From positions 1 to 64,000 of the forward strand of contig NMRA01000285.1 in NCBI GenBank assembly GCA_002633005.1: 64,000 nt of DNA. The letters run 5' to 3'. The stretch's first letter is position 1; each line of letters opens with the position of its first letter. The notes under the pieces were generated by a model. The model was not told the origin of the DNA. It made no database searches and was given only the letters and a program-made list of their open reading frames with translations. Below, in pieces: positions 1 to 14,200 of the stretch. Source of the stretch: Phoronis australis. Its lineage: Eukaryota > Phoronida > Phoronidae. A program made the translations under genes and the position numbers.

Positions 1-150
1 TGGTATGTTGCGTGTTCCCACGTCCCCATTGTGAAAGACCAAAGGAAAGGGTAATAGTTTGGTATGTTGGGTGTTCCCACGTCCCCACTGTGACAGACCA
101 AAGGGTAATAATTTGTTATGTTGCGTGTTTCCCATTGTTAAAGACAAAAA
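1..150. repeat. Degenerate ~60-bp tandem repeat, about 2.5 copies
   Basis: Successive units begin TGGTATGTTGCGTGTTCCCA near 1, 61 and 115 and share a CGTCCCCA...GACCAAAGG core. The array is cut by the window edge and lies in an intron of the guanylyl cyclase gene, just upstream of the first visible exon. Confidence 0.7.
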
Positions 151-319
151 TACAAAATATGAGCCACTATGAAGGCGACTAATATTTTCTGAAACATCAC
201 ATTTTGGGGCGTTGTGGTCTAAATAGCGAGTTTAGACTAGCGGAGATAGGGTGTTCCTTCAAGGGTATTAGCCCTAGTTTCTCACAGCCTCTTTCAGTTT
301 CTAGTTTAATATTTTTCAG

Positions 320-3300
320 ACATTATTGAAAGAGTAAAATATGGAGAAAACCCTCCGTTTAGACCGTTACTTCAAAATGCCGACCTTCCGGAGAAAGTTG
401 TCGAACTGATGCGCTCGTGTTGGGAAGAAAATCCGCATATAAGACCGACACTGACTGGTGTTAGACTAAAGCTGAAGGACCTAATGAAGGGCAAGTAAGT
501 ACGATAGCTGGCTGGTTCCTCGCCTCAAAGCTACATGTAGATGTAGTGGTTTAATGAAAGGCTATTGTGTACGCGCGACACTGAGGCACTAAACTGTATA
601 TGGTTCAGTTTAATGAAAGGCTATTGTGTACGTGCGACACTGAGGCACTAAACTGTATATGGTTCAGTTTAATGAAAGGCTATTGTGTACGTGNTTCGGT
701 TTAATGAAAGGCTATTGTGTACGTGCGACACTGAGGCACTAAACTGTATATGGTTCAGTTTAATGAAAGGCTATTGTGTACGTGCGACACTGAGGCACTA
801 AACTGTATATGGTTCAGTTTTTGATACAATAAGAAAGTGTAAAAGCCGAATAATATTGTCACGTCTACGGAACAGTTGTTATTCTACAAGAACGTACGAC
901 AGCACCAGACTTAAGGATAATTTAAAAGTTGTTTACTTTTGATTCGTGGAATATATTCACGAAATTAAATTAACTAATTTTGGCTCTGGGTGAATTACAT
1001 GTACTCTTAACAATTAATGTTCACTGCAGCTGGGAGAAATAATTCCAGTTTCATTTACTTTAATTGGCCAATATTGTTCAGCACTTTCGCTTAGTTGGTG
1101 CTTTGTCATCTTTAACCGCACTGTGTAACGACTGAGCTTCCAAACGTTCTTCTTTGTTTTCAGAAAACTAAACATAGTGGACCAGATGATCAGCATGATG
1201 GAGAAGTATGCCAACCACTTGGAAGAGTTAGTTGAGGAGAGAACGACCAAGTTGGCGGAGGAGCAAAAGAAGACGGAGGAACTTCTTTGCCGCATGCTAC
1301 CCAGGTTTTAAATCTGCTAAACGTATAAATCCGCCTCCGTCAAAACTAACTTTATCTGGGACAATGTCTTGCTGATGGGGTGGTTCGAGCTAAGTTTGAT
1401 AAGTTAGAAAAATCTAATGTTATTGAGATGTTTATTGTAAAACAAACTAACAATGTACAAAACCAATAGTACACTATAATAGGCATAGAAAACTATTTTT
1501 TCTAACATAACAAATACGGGCGACAAAAAATCGCCATATGCTGAAAGTCAAAATTAACTTCAATTTACGCTTCTTACATGTACACTTAAAACTAATCTCA
1601 ACATGCTTCTTACTCGTTTTGTTTAAGAAGGGGGTCTATACCAGATTCAAGAAATTCTAACACTTTCGTGAGAAACCTTATTGTGGTTCAGTGATGTATC
1701 GAACTACTGCAAATACACGTCTTCCGTGTCATTTTAGTTAAAAAATCAGGTATGATATAACGAGTTTTTTAATAAAAACTGTCTGCATTTCCAAATGAAA
1801 GTTTTAAAGATATACATGTGAGCGGTACATCGGCGGGTCACAAATGGTCAACTTTAAATTAAGATAAAATGACAGTGACAGATTATCATACATATAATTT
1901 ATTTAATACTGGTATTTACCTCAAAAATAAAACTAACAAATACGTGCTCCATTGCAGTATACTCATAAGGTAGCGTTAACTTAATTTTATTCTAAGACTC
2001 GACTTAAGTGACCGTCGCAAAATAGCAAAATAAACCATCTGCTGGTTTGCAATGTTTGCAGAAAAGTGGATAAAATCGCATCTTCTTGCGAACCCTTTCA
2101 TCATCTTGGGTAACCTCGCGTAAGTTCTATAGCCTGCACGTGGAAAGCCAGATTTCTGCTACGTAGTAACAGGTGTCAAGAGAAGTGGGACAAATATCCA
2201 ACTTGCTTCTTAATCTTTCCTTGCATGATATTTGACATTCGTCAGTTGTGTGAATGGGGATGTCTTAAGACAATAACCACACTAGAAAATAAACTTAGTT
2301 AATTTTTTAATTGCTGGTGATAAACCGACAAACCGACTGCCACAACTTAATGACGCTGTGTTTCTTCCCTTTTTATAGTTTTTTGTTGTCTTGAGGCTAA
2401 CGGATATTTTATGTTCTTCGCTTAGAGTGGAATCAAAGGATAGGTTACCATTCCTGTTCTTTCTTTGGAAACACTGAGACTGATGTCATTATTTCATTCT
2501 TTGAGCTTGTACCAAAATGCCTAGATTTATATTTACAAAATTATCTATAACACTATGACAGATTTCACTTATTAGGGCCAAACGGAAATATATAAGTAAA
2601 AAGATAATTTATTCTCGTTTTCAGAATGATGTTGCTGTAGTTAGTAGATGCCATCGTATTTTCAGACAGGTTGCCCTGGAGCTGCGTCAAGGTCGTGTCG
2701 TGAAGCCGGAATCTTACAATCACGTGACTGTTATGTTCAGCGACATCGTTGGTTTCACTGCTCTCTCTTCTGAAAGCTCACCTGTGCAGGTATGATCCAT
2801 CATTAATTAAGAGACACAGTCTACTGCCAAAACCCTTTAAAATTGGTAACAACAAATGATGAGAATTTGCACTGCGTGTTTGAGACTTATAATTACTTTT
2901 TTCAGATTGTGGAGTTTTTAAATGATCTCTACACATGTTTTGACCGCATAATAGAAAATCTGGACGTCTATAAGGTAAGCATAAATATTTATTGCTTGTA
3001 GTCGAATATGAATTATCAGAATGCGTTATCCATGCATGCCTTGCACAAATTATGAAGTTTTAAAGTTGATGCCCCTATGAAGTCTGATGAATAATACTGC
3101 AAAATTTCAGATTAAACTTAATTTTTTGTACGCTATGCATAAAACGAATCATAACTTTGATTTGAATATAAAGAAAATTAAGCCGAACGAAAGAACGTTG
3201 TACCGGAAAAAGACAGTCCGTGAATATGACTAGATGGTCCCTTTGCGTCTGAGGACACTGCAGAATAATCTCGACGTGTTCAAGCTAGTAGCTCAATTGC

Positions 3301-6300
3301 CAGGGTTTCACATGCTGTAAGTTCACTAATTCAAAACAAGAAGTTACTCATACTTACACTAGGAACCCAATCCATCGTCAGCAACATTTCAGTTTGTGCC
3401 TCCTCTACCTTGATTTTACAATCATTTCTCGGGATGCCTGTACCTTCTGAGGGGGGAAAGTCACCACCAAATTTCACTCTTTGTCGTCACCCGTCATCGG
3501 CATTTCCTCACATAGACAAAACTATACTGTAACGTTTCACAGACGTGATGATAATCCTAGCCGTTACTTAAACGTTTCAATCATTGGAGGGGAGTTCTGT
3601 ACTGTACATGTACATATACATCATGTACACGTATGCGTGGATGCCGGTCGACTTTTAAAAACTTTTCAAAATCGAGGTATCGAGGGCTGTAATACGTTTT
3701 TTTTAATATGTTCCTCGCATTGTTGGCAACATATACGGTCTGTACCGCGGTACTCTCCACAGCGAATATTAATTAGCCGTGATCGTAAGACCGGCATATT
3801 AATCGCCAATCTTAATATCATAGATCGAAAAAAGATCTGTTTTTGGAAATATTCTCAACTTCATGAAAACTAGTGAAATCCTCCCTAGTTTCAAACACAA
3901 TCTAGAGTGGTAAAAACTAGGTTCACCAACTTTCATTACATCAGCAGTCTTTATTTTGAGTCTATAATTCGCTATATTGACGGCTTCATGAACTTATTTC
4001 ATTTCGTTCTTACGTTTGAATCGTTGTGATATTCTGGGATAAGGCATCTTTATATTTTCGTGAAATACAGGTATCCATGTTTTCCATCCGTGTTTTCTTG
4101 TCATTGCCACTTTTCAGATACATGTATTAAAAGGGAATGCTGTTCTATCCCTCGTGAGGTGTGTAATTGAAATTTTGATACTTTTGTGGGGTGGTTGAGA
4201 AAGGACATCGTTCATTTACCTCGAATCTCAGAACCCAACTCAATATCCAGACATTGTTAAATATCGGAAACTTATTCTCATAGTACAATCAAGTCCGCCG
4301 AATATTGGCTCATCATTCTTCGCCTTATGTTGAAAACTACTGTACCAAGGCTTAGCGAAGACAAAACGCTCCGTCGAGAACTGATATAACGAGCGCGTTA
4401 TCGGGCCCTTTCGTATTTAGTAATGGTTAGTTTTACGGTAGAAGAGCCCGTCTGTTGCCCAAATTGCTGTACAGTTTCAACCTTAAAATGTTCTAATTAA
4501 TTCTACGTTTTAACTAAACGACGTTTATCGATTGATTTGAACGGCTGTTGTGTCTAGAGCCCCTTCTTCACAAAAAACTAATTGTAATTTTTAATTAAAC
4601 CTATGATCGACCGACGCACCGACTGACTCCTAACCAAAAGTAAACACATAATCTCCCTCCCAGTCTGCAAAATACCAAGTACTTAAACAATTATTGAGAC
4701 TTTCACCACAGACTTGAAGCTTTTTTCAGGCCCAAAAGTCTGCAAAGGAAAGCCCTAGATTATTCAAGATTCACTGACACACAACACATAGGCACGGGAA
4801 TTTTGAACATCTGAAATCGTATATTTATTTGATACATCGATTTACACTGAATACAGAAATAGATTTTTCCTTGGCTTGTAGGTGGAGACAATCGGAGATG
4901 CATATATGTGCGTAAGTGGCCTGCCAACCCGTAACGGTAAAAAACACGCTGGGGAGGTCGCCATTCTTTGCCTGGAATTCCTAAGCGCAGTCACTACATT
5001 CGAGATTAGACATCGCCCAGGCCGCCAGCTGCAACTTAGAATCGGCATGCATACAGGTTTGTTCCGGTTCAGCTGTAAGTGTGAAGCGCAATAGATAAAT
5101 TCAAGACTTCGAGTGAATTCATTGATGCACAGAATTTTCGAACCCAGCTCCAACTCCACCTTGGATTTGACCGCACTTCACTCCCTAAAAACACGCGCCA
5201 TGCATACTGTCTCTTTTGTACATTTTATATCTAACAGTAATTCCATATCCGTTACTTACTACATAAAACCAATGAGTTAGGTCGTTGTCGAAACTCAGTT
5301 TTTATCCATTTCATCCTTTTATCAAAGCAAGAAGACAATGTCTCTTGAAAGTGGCGAATAATGTTATTACCTGGAGTTCGAACATTGCCAAGCCCATTAA
5401 AAATTTGTGCAAGGCCAACACAGCTACAGGATATAGCTGGGTCCACCGTTGATTGTAATCAGTTTCTTGATATTGTACACACGAAATTTGAAATGTTTAG
5501 AAGTTTTCACATGCTTTTAGGTCCAGTAGCAGCTGGGGTTGTTGGTGTGAAGATGCCGCGATATTGTTTGTTTGGTGATACTGTCAACTACGCCTCAAGA
5601 ATGGAGTCGTCTGGTTTAGGTAAATACAGTGTATGTTTTAAAATATAGGACTTAGAGTGGAATTTTTGTTTAGTACAAACGAAGTGAGTTTAGAAATGTT
5701 ATCACTGAAAACTTCGTGCGTACAAATTTCGTGTTCTATGTTTTTTGAATACCTTGCGGTCTAATAGACCCAAATTTGTCAAATGGGGTATCCTCTGCTA
5801 AAGATTGTGAGCGATCCAGGGAAGACGGCCGTAGGTGCTATCGCTTCCCAGATGGCAGGTGTAACGCAAAGCCATCTAGACTCCTTATTGCAAAAGTTTT
5901 GAAAGATTACGATTTTCTTATGTTCACATGACCAAGCAACAAACGAAACCAAAACCAAGAGTCTAGGACAAATAATGACAGAAATATATTTTATCATTAG
6001 GCCAAAAGTGTCATGTTCTTTACTGTCACTACAATTTTCAAAACTCCGCCGTTTTTTAACCGAATTGCATAAGAGTCACATCATTGGAAAGTCCTTCATG
6101 AGCTCTTGAGCATGTAGGAATTGAAGCAAAAGATGAGCAGTTCACGTCGTAAATAGCAATTATTGTACATATGTGACAGGTTGAAATATATTAACAATAA
6201 TATTGATTCTAGAGTGTTACCAGAAATGCGAAAATTGAATTAACAAAGCGTGTAAAAATGAAACTTCCCATGTACCAATTGTGTGATTAATTAACTTATT

Positions 6301-7086
6301 AGTCTACTAATTAACTTGTTTTGTTAATTAATTTAGGGTGCAACAGTAACATAAGATGGACGTGAACCAGTGAGGTAGACGTTAGATAAATGGCAAAATA
6401 GACCAACAGGGAACTACTTTCAATGATTCAACTGCAGGGGATCTGTCAAAGTTGCTGTGAAGATTAGTCAGACATTCACCCAATATTATACATCTTTACA
6501 TATTAATTGGACTTTTGGTGCCTTTTGATGCAGCTACATACTCAGTGAAATTCAGGACGCAGTGACGTTCACAAACTATGTGATAAATTCTCTGATAGAT
6601 TGAAATGTCCGCAGTTTCCCTTTAGTTCACAATGTGCTGTTTCATTTTTAGTTAAAAAATATTTGCCTTTTGCAGCTCTTCGAATCCATGTAAGTCCAGA
6701 GGCAAATGACGCTCTGACTGAACTCGGTGGATATCATCTCATTGAAAGAGGGACAATCAAAATCAAGGTAGTCACTTAATTACGCCACAAACAATAATTG
6801 TGTCCTCTACTAATCGTGACATTGAAAACGCGAGGTCAGTTGCACAGTTTCATTATACCGGTCATAGACGTTTTGAGCGAAGGTGGGCTAAACCGTGTTT
6901 GGTTTGTTAAACCGGTACTGTATTTACCCAGTTATTATACAAATAACACGCAAACGTCAATTTCGATTTCAGGGAAAAGGGATGACGACAACGTTCTTTT
7001 TGGTTGGTAAAGTGGGCTTCAACAAGATAATGCCAGATTTGAGCAGAGCTGCTGAGTTTGAAGACGACATCCATGCGGCTTATTAA
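320..7086 (+). CDS. Receptor guanylyl cyclase, C-terminal 328 residues (5' part outside window)
   Basis: The family makes cGMP from GTP at the membrane; natriuretic-peptide receptors and echinoid sperm receptors belong to it. Eight exons join in phase: 320-494, 1164-1304, 2666-2789, 2906-2974, 4882-5056, 5521-5619, 6676-6767, 6973-7086 (stop TAA), each flanked by AG and GT. Exon 1 encodes the end of the kinase-homology domain ([11 protein letters not shown]). Exon 2 is the dimerisation coiled coil ([15 protein letters not shown]). The rest is a full cyclase domain: metal Asp in MFSDIVGFT, guanine-selecting Glu and second metal Asp in VETIGDAYM, the GTP-specific Cys in [10 protein letters not shown], and catalytic Asn and Arg in NYASRMES. 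All key residues are present, so an active enzyme is expected. The usual NTASRMES reads NYASRMES here. The extracellular and transmembrane parts lie upstream of the window, so the receptor subtype cannot be named. Confidence 0.95.
551..818. repeat. 59-bp minisatellite, about 4.5 copies
   Basis: Units starting TTAATGAAAGGCTATTGTGT begin at 551, 610, 669, 701 and 760. Copies are nearly identical (one CGCG/CGTG change near 573). An N at 694 interrupts the third unit, so copy number is probably collapsed in the assembly. The array lies in the intron after the first visible cyclase exon. Confidence 0.9.
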
Positions 7087-10000
7087 TGCCAAGTCATTGA
7101 GTGACCCGTGCGCAGAATTACTCCTACTTTTTGCCGCGAGTGTGGTCCAGTGGACTAAACTAGGATTTCAAGTCAGTTAGTACAGGTAGTTCGTCATAAT
7201 TAAATTCGCTACACCTTCCGTCAGTGTACCTGACCCACGCTGACGATGCTTTAATTATGTGAGGGAAATGTTATTTTACGTTTTTCAATGTTGTAACTTT
7301 GTATTTATGTTAAAAAATTGACAACTACATTTCACCCTGTTCTGATGGCTAAAAACGAAAATCGCATTAGGCCTTTTACTTTGATAAAATCGGTCTCATT
7401 GTATGCCTTACCGTAATAGGATTCTACTTCCATTACCAACGAGAACATCTAATTTATTAGGCTTGCCCAACTCTAACTGCGAATGCGAAAATAGCGCATG
7501 TATTCATTGCGCATGACTAGAGTTCGTGACAGAAATGGAAGCCTAAACAGGGCGCAATGCAGTTTTTAAATATGATATTGAGTTAACGTATAAGATTGTA
7601 AAACTGATTCATGGGACATCCAGTTCATTATACCTATAAACTGTAGCTTTTAATACGTGTGGAGTGGCGAAACTTAGGTTTTCAGCGACCGAGTTTGCGC
7701 CAGACTCAACACCTCGCCAGTTCTCAACGATTCCCCACAACCTCCCCCGGTCCCCATTGATTTCGCACCAATGATCGCCACCGCTACTAAGCCTGGAAAG
7801 TCTCACATTTTACCTGCAAATCATTAATTTTCTCTCTGTCCCCAATCGCATCCCTCGCCGAGACGTCACTTGCATCCTATCCTACTTTTCGCCCTTTCAA
7901 GTAGACCATTGCTTATATTGTATTTGGTGTGACTGTTAAATGTAATACAAGGTGGTAAAAGGTATCCTCTTGAGCATGCCTTTTAGTTAAATGTCCTCCT
8001 CTATGGGTGAAATCAATATTTGTACATGAAATGCACCGTTCTTTGTAAGTCAAGGACATATGTTCGACTATATCCCAAGAAAGGACGTTAGATTGTCTAC
8101 AGTGATGCGTTGTTTCACAGTCCTAACTAGTCGATAGTCAGGGTAGTTACAGACTACGGTATTTTACGAGCTGCGTAACAGTTCCAGGCGCATTTGCATA
8201 GGCTTAATGAATCCAGAAATTCGGCATACATTTGGTAAAATGTTGTAGTCAAATTGGATAAACGGCAAAGTCAAGAAACGGATAACGCGACTGAACAGGC
8301 GACGAATTGGCGTTCGTTAAACATTTTCCTGGAAAATTTATGCGGCATTTCATGACATACATGGATTTCAGTCCACTAAGCTGTAAATGCACTGTCACTA
8401 ATGAACAATTTGCACACTGATTGGCACTTGATTACCCTTCATTTGTTAAAGTTATGCAGGACATTGTCGACAAGTCTGTGGATTCAGCGAAATATCTACA
8501 ACAGTGCAAAAATTTTAGTCAGTAAAAGTCGGTCATCAACCGAGTCATGTGATAGTGTGTTTTAAGTGAAATTTAGCAAACAGTAAGGTACACTCATAGC
8601 AAAACAAGGCTGTCAGTCACAAGACTAATTTTCATACAACATTAATTATCCATGATGAAATCTTTAAAAAAATTGTTAACACAGTGTTCTAAATTGTCAT
8701 TTGGTTTTTGTCTCATGCAGTTTATGACTTTGCCCATAACAATCCTAAAATTAGTATTTTTGATAGTCCCTGATGCATTTTAAAAGCAATTCCTAAAAGC
8801 GTTTTAGAGAACAGAGCATGAAACCTGTTACCTGAACATTTCAAATGAATTATCAGCCATTTCTGAGATAAGATGTTCCCAAGTTTGCCAAATTTTGACT
8901 GTTCCTCCAGGTTCTAAATATTAAACCTGAACTTGTGGAATTTTACGCCTTCAACCGCCAAACGGCAAGTTTCGAAATCTTAATCCTAATAGTAATGTCT
9001 GTGAACGTGAATTAAGAACTTTCAAATGGAAAGCCTCTTACAATACCCAATATTGATCTCAGCGGGCACAAAGAGCATCCAGTTCAAGTTGCTCTATATC
9101 AAAATACAAAGTATATACAGTTCAAACGTTTAATAATACTACAGATATTCACACACTGTCAGCAGCTTGGTCTGGACGAATGAAGCCAACATTAATAAAA
9201 ATACTTTTAAAGTTAAAAGTTAAATTCTAAAAACTTGTCAAAAATTCAACAAAACTAACACCCAATCTAACAACAACCACACAACCAGCATAAAACTAAC
9301 TTCAAACTTTTAAGGGTCGAATTCCTAGGAATTGGGAAATTAGCAAAGCATTTGTTACAGGACATATTTAATCATTTTTGTTTCTAGAAAATGCCCTAAA
9401 ACAGCCTAAAATATCAAACTTAAGGTATACACAGAACTCCTCTTACATCTTGATCACCCTGCCAACTACAGTAGTCTCAGGCATAATGCAGAGACACCAG
9501 GTTCATCTAGTGATCTCTTCAGCTACAACCATACTACCAGGACTCTGGGCAGAGCTACCAATATTCAGATATTCAATTTTTCAATTTTGCATAATTTAAA
9601 AACGGAATTACATTCTTTTTTCTGTCCTTCAGTAACCTGACTGAATGTCTAGGCTTTGCAAGTGAGGGAAAAGTAATCCTTCATAATGCACACCTAGTGA
9701 TTGTCATTTAATGGTACCCTCTATACCTTAAATAGAGTAGTGTGCTATATATGTGTGTGCACCTAGCAGCATTAAACCTAATGCTAATTTCTTTAAATAA
9801 AAACAACAACATAGCTTTGCCATCATTTAAAATTCTTTATCTAAAATAAAATCTAATATTTGAGCAGCAAACAGTTATTTTTGGCACAAATAAGCTAACA
9901 AATTTTAAAGTATACTAAATTCAAAAGTTGATAGTTTACAACTACACAAGTCCAGTATCTAATATTGGCATTTCACTCGCCTAGTACCCCCACACACATC

Positions 10001-11146
10001 CAAATCTAACTCTAAACATAGAGAGCAGTCAAGTGATGGAGCATGTTTTAAGCACAGGCGTCCTCAGCTTCTGATCGTCTCCAGTACACTATATATATTT
10101 ATACTATTATATAGTGTATTGGGGACGATCAGAAGCTGAGGACGCTTGGGGTTTTAAGTAGAGATAATCATTCTTTGCCCATTAAAGTGTCAGCACACTG
10201 TTCAGATAACACCCCCATGTAAATCCAGTTACATGACCAACATAAGATGGACACAGGAGGCACAGGTTTGTAATCATGCAAACAAACAATGTTGAACTTA
10301 TGGCCCATTAAATGCCATGTTGAACTTATGACCCATTAAAGGCGATGTGCTCATTATCACTTTAAGCATTTGAATGAGTCCTTACCCAGAAAACGCGGGT
10401 TGTATCACAACTACCAATTCTATTTCCGTTACTAACAAATGCCTACAAATAAATGAATGCGGCATTTTCCAAATTCACAATTTTGGGTATAAGGCCAACC
10501 ACAATAAACTCTGCAGAGTTTTCTTGATAAACTGATGGTTTCATTTTGTTGGAAACGGAAACAGAATCCTATATTGGTACGTAAAATTAAGAGAGAGAAA
10601 AAGGCCCAATTCAACTGTTTTTTAGTCAGCTAAACAATTAATATTGATTAAGCAGTGCGCTACGTGAGCCAAAACCAAGTGTCCCTTTCCCAAAACATTG
10701 CCATATGTTTCCACACACAAACCACACACCAAAATTGACTTTAAAAGCTATTTAAAAACACAAACATGTAAACACAATAGCTAATACTGCGTTCACATGC
10801 CAGGAGGCAAATCAAATTCACATGAGCAAGATAGTCGGACGTCTGAACCACCTTTGTATTGTCCGACCCCATATCACTCGGCAGATCAGTCACAATGATG
10901 TGATTTGTGCTTCGACTCTATCCACTAATGGTGATCCAACAAAACTACCAGTACCTTAGTAAACTGTATAATTATTGTTATGCTTTAAGACAGTAGATAG
11001 AATGCCTTGTGAATGCTCCTCTTAAGCACCTGACCTGCCTTATGATCAGATTCCCATCAATCCTCTACACATCAAGTGATACTAGTCAGCCTGAATGTGC
11101 TGCAAAGCAGAGATTTCTGTCAACACGAGATTCTACAGGAGTTCCA
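7087..11146. other. Tail-to-tail intergenic DNA between guanylyl cyclase and AGBL5
   Basis: It contains the 3' UTRs of both converging genes, whose limits I cannot fix. It is AT-rich with no convincing coding exon on either strand; the longest open frames (about 70 codons) lack splice context or family motifs. The one clear insertion is the hairpin element at 10058-10145. Confidence 0.6.
10058..10145. mobile_element. 88-bp hairpin element, miniature relative of the foldback at 39.5 kb
   Basis: Left arm GCGTCCTCAGCTTCTGATCG and right arm CGATCAGAAGCTGAGGACGC are perfect inverse complements over 20 bp and remain paired almost to the AT-rich centre. The same terminus occurs at 39512 and 40237 on a much larger element, so this looks like an internally deleted copy. 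Confidence 0.85.
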
Positions 11147-11227
11147 TCAAAGAGGAGGGCTCCAATACTTGGTGCTGCTGCCAGTCGAGTAGAAGCTGTC
11201 ATCAGCTATGAGGCTTTGGATTTGAGG
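11147..11227 (-). CDS. AGBL5: AGBL5 last coding exon (26 codons plus TGA)
   Basis: A strong acceptor (TTGATTTTGCAG) precedes an open frame [15 protein letters not shown]...YWSPPL and then TGA. It enters in phase 0, matching the exit phase of the exon at 15198-15261. The ending resembles the vertebrate CCP5 tail in style (Ser/Tyr/Trp followed by SPPL), which supports but does not prove the assignment. Transcript data would settle it. Confidence 0.6.
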   Translation of the reverse strand, partial: PQIQSLIADDSFYSTGSSTKYWSPPL

Positions 11228-14200
11228 CTGCAAAATCAACAGGAAGCATGTCAACGTGATTAATAATTAGGGTACACACAGGTACATTAAGCATAGTCAT
11301 GCAATAGTAATGAAAGGGAAGGATGGATCTTCAGATGGGTAGCACTGATCAGAAAATGAGAAGAAGGAAGAATAAATGTGAATGACGTAACTTTATCTTA
11401 AGGCCAGACAAGACATGGGAAGGCCGGGGTAGTGATGGGAAGGACGTGAATGTCAAAATGCCATGTCTGTTACAAAACCAATGCCACACAGCTAACAATT
11501 CATCTACTGGTACATACTAGGTACATGTATTAACATGGACCTGTATTCATAGACCTGGCACAACTCTGCTTAATGTGAGCAGCTTTAGATAGGAAATCTG
11601 ACACATGTTCAATACAAGCACACAGGAGCAGCATCTCCCATTCACAACAGGACACGGGTCCAGTTGAAATAAAGTTGGGCAGAGTTAATACCATTTCCTT
11701 TATGAGAGGGCTTTTCAACTAGTCTGTAATGAGGAGGAACTTTGTCGCTATAAGATTCCTGGTTAAATTCCCTCAGTCAAACGGCATTGCCAAATTTGTC
11801 ATTTTTTCTTATTTTTCAGAATACAAAATTCCATCATTAAACTTTAAAATGACAGGTAAAGGACTGATTTAAAAATTTTAAGGTAAAGGAGCAGATACCA
11901 TGGAATGCACCAAAAATTAACGTTGTGTAAAAAATAAATTCAGCTTCCCAAAATATATCTTTCATCCATCATTCAACTCAGTTGCTGTGGTACTGCAATG
12001 ACTACTTCAGAAGTTGACATCCTATTCACAGCAATGTTCAGTGGCACGGTTATAGATAAGGCGTTACATTCACAACCTCGTCCCTCCCACTGAAACCCCT
12101 CCTTCCCATTCCTTGTCCACCCTTCACATTTTTATATCCGTCTTTCCCATTTTTTTATCCGTCTTTCCCATTTTCAGGACCAGCCTTCCCACTTTTAGGT
12201 CTGCCCTTCTCACTTTTAGATCCGTCCTCACCATCCATAAGCCATGCTTCGTATTGCATGACCAAAAGAATTAGCAACAAACAATGCACATTATTCAAAC
12301 GATATCAAGAAATAACAACATGAGAAAATGAAATGGAGGAAGGTTTTTAGTTATCCAACTGTTAGTGTAACATACATGTATTTAAGAACATCACTTAGTC
12401 TATCAAATATATAACTAAATGCATTATTAGTAACACATTAGGCTTTTGCGTCAAAAAAGTCCTTAACATACGGTAAAACTCGCAGTCAGGCATGCATCAG
12501 TAAGACTAGGTTCGCTGAACTCATGACACAGTTCTGTTGTGCAGAGGTTCTAGCTGGTGCAAGTTCGCCCCTTTAGATAAGTTGAAGTTTGCTTACTCAG
12601 ATCATGGACTGGTTGTATATGATCGATGAAAATTTTACTTCAGATTCGTTTCAAAATATTTACAAATATAAAGTCCTAAATAATTAAAATTTACTTTATC
12701 AAATGAATCTTAGGATTCCCATAGTCCTGAAAAGGAAATCTCTACTTTAACGTTCATTATGAATTAGGTGACAATTTGCAATAATTTTTGCTGCAGCTGA
12801 CACTTGCGAAGTGCTTAGGTGGGAGGTACTCTATGTTAAAGATCACCCTGGGGTGGGAGGTACTGTGTGTAGGCTAGGTTAAAAATCACCCTGGGGTGGG
12901 AGGTACTGTGTGCAGGCTAGGTTAAAGATCACCCTGGGGTGGGAGGTACTGTGTGCAGGCTAGGTTAAAGATCACCCTGGGGTGGGAGGTACTGTGTGCA
13001 GGCTAGGTTAAATGTCATTGAACAAGTATGAATGCATTTAGGCCCACTAAGTAACCAGGCGTATCCAGCTATTGCAAAAGGCAGGCATTTGAATTTGGGT
13101 GTCACTTGGTAGGCAGGTTTCCACTCAACACTTAGAGATGCTCTAAATCTGTGCTCCCTCCAAGAAGTCAACTTTGATTGAGATCACATTACCACAATAA
13201 AGTTGGTCTTAATTTGCCCCTTACTCAGTAGAGAAGTGATTTCTTGGTTTGCAAGGAACTCAGTTTGTTTTCCTTGAGCTCATGTTTGACACAAGAAAGC
13301 ACACAGCGTGACATGCCACCTGGTAGAGCCTGGTCTCAAGTAACAATTCAACTGGCACTTCTTTTGAAGCAGTGAAATCATAACCAACATCAAAATTTGT
13401 ATAAAATGAAAACAAAATGGTCACATAGAAAACTGTAACAGCATTTTAAATTTGATATTTCATCTTGAACATTTCAATAGAAATTTGGTCGTGTTAATGA
13501 TGTTGTAGTGTTCCTATCAATCAAATCACGTACCTTTCTTTTTTTGCTACAATTTAAAATACACACGGTCACCTGACCAAATTGATGGCAGATTGGTAAA
13601 AAGTCAAAACTCAAACTTTACAAGCTTTCTACTTTCAGAAAATAAACATTTTTACCAAATTAAAATCTTAGTTTAAGTTGTACATTTGATTAAATACCCA
13701 GACTTGTTAATAAAGTCTTAAAAGCTCAGATGACACTTTCAAGCAGCAGGACAAATTTGGCGAGATTTGATGAGGATACTCTACTTTCATACACACAAGC
13801 TAAACTAGAGGCATAAACAGTGCCAAGGGTACTATGCAAAGTTCTATGCATCAGGTGACAAGCACGATAAGGACAGTGTTCAATATTTGTCAATGACTTA
13901 TCAAATTGCACACAACCTGAACTTGTAGTCTGGCCAGAAGTGTTGCCGTGACAACACTTGGGGACTTTAACTATTGACTACTCTGCTGCAGCGCACAGTA
14001 AACCTTGCTGATGTATAAAACATGGTTAAACTGTATTTTACATCTACACAAGTGTTTCAGGAAATACAAGTTCAAGCCGTTAATAAGCGCGTAACTAAAG
14101 ACTGACATAAATGCTACGACAAAAATGTGTTAAAGAACCTGGTTTTGAGGAGTCGTTTCTTTGAAAGATTTAAGAACAGAGAATTTCATCTGCGGGTTAC

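Noticed and set aside
1014-1295. 93-codon minus-strand frame
   Set aside because: Shadow of a cyclase coiled-coil exon on the opposite strand.
7130-7200. tRNA-like A box (TGGTCCAGTGGAC) after the cyclase gene
   Set aside because: No B box or cloverleaf partner strands follow at the right spacing.
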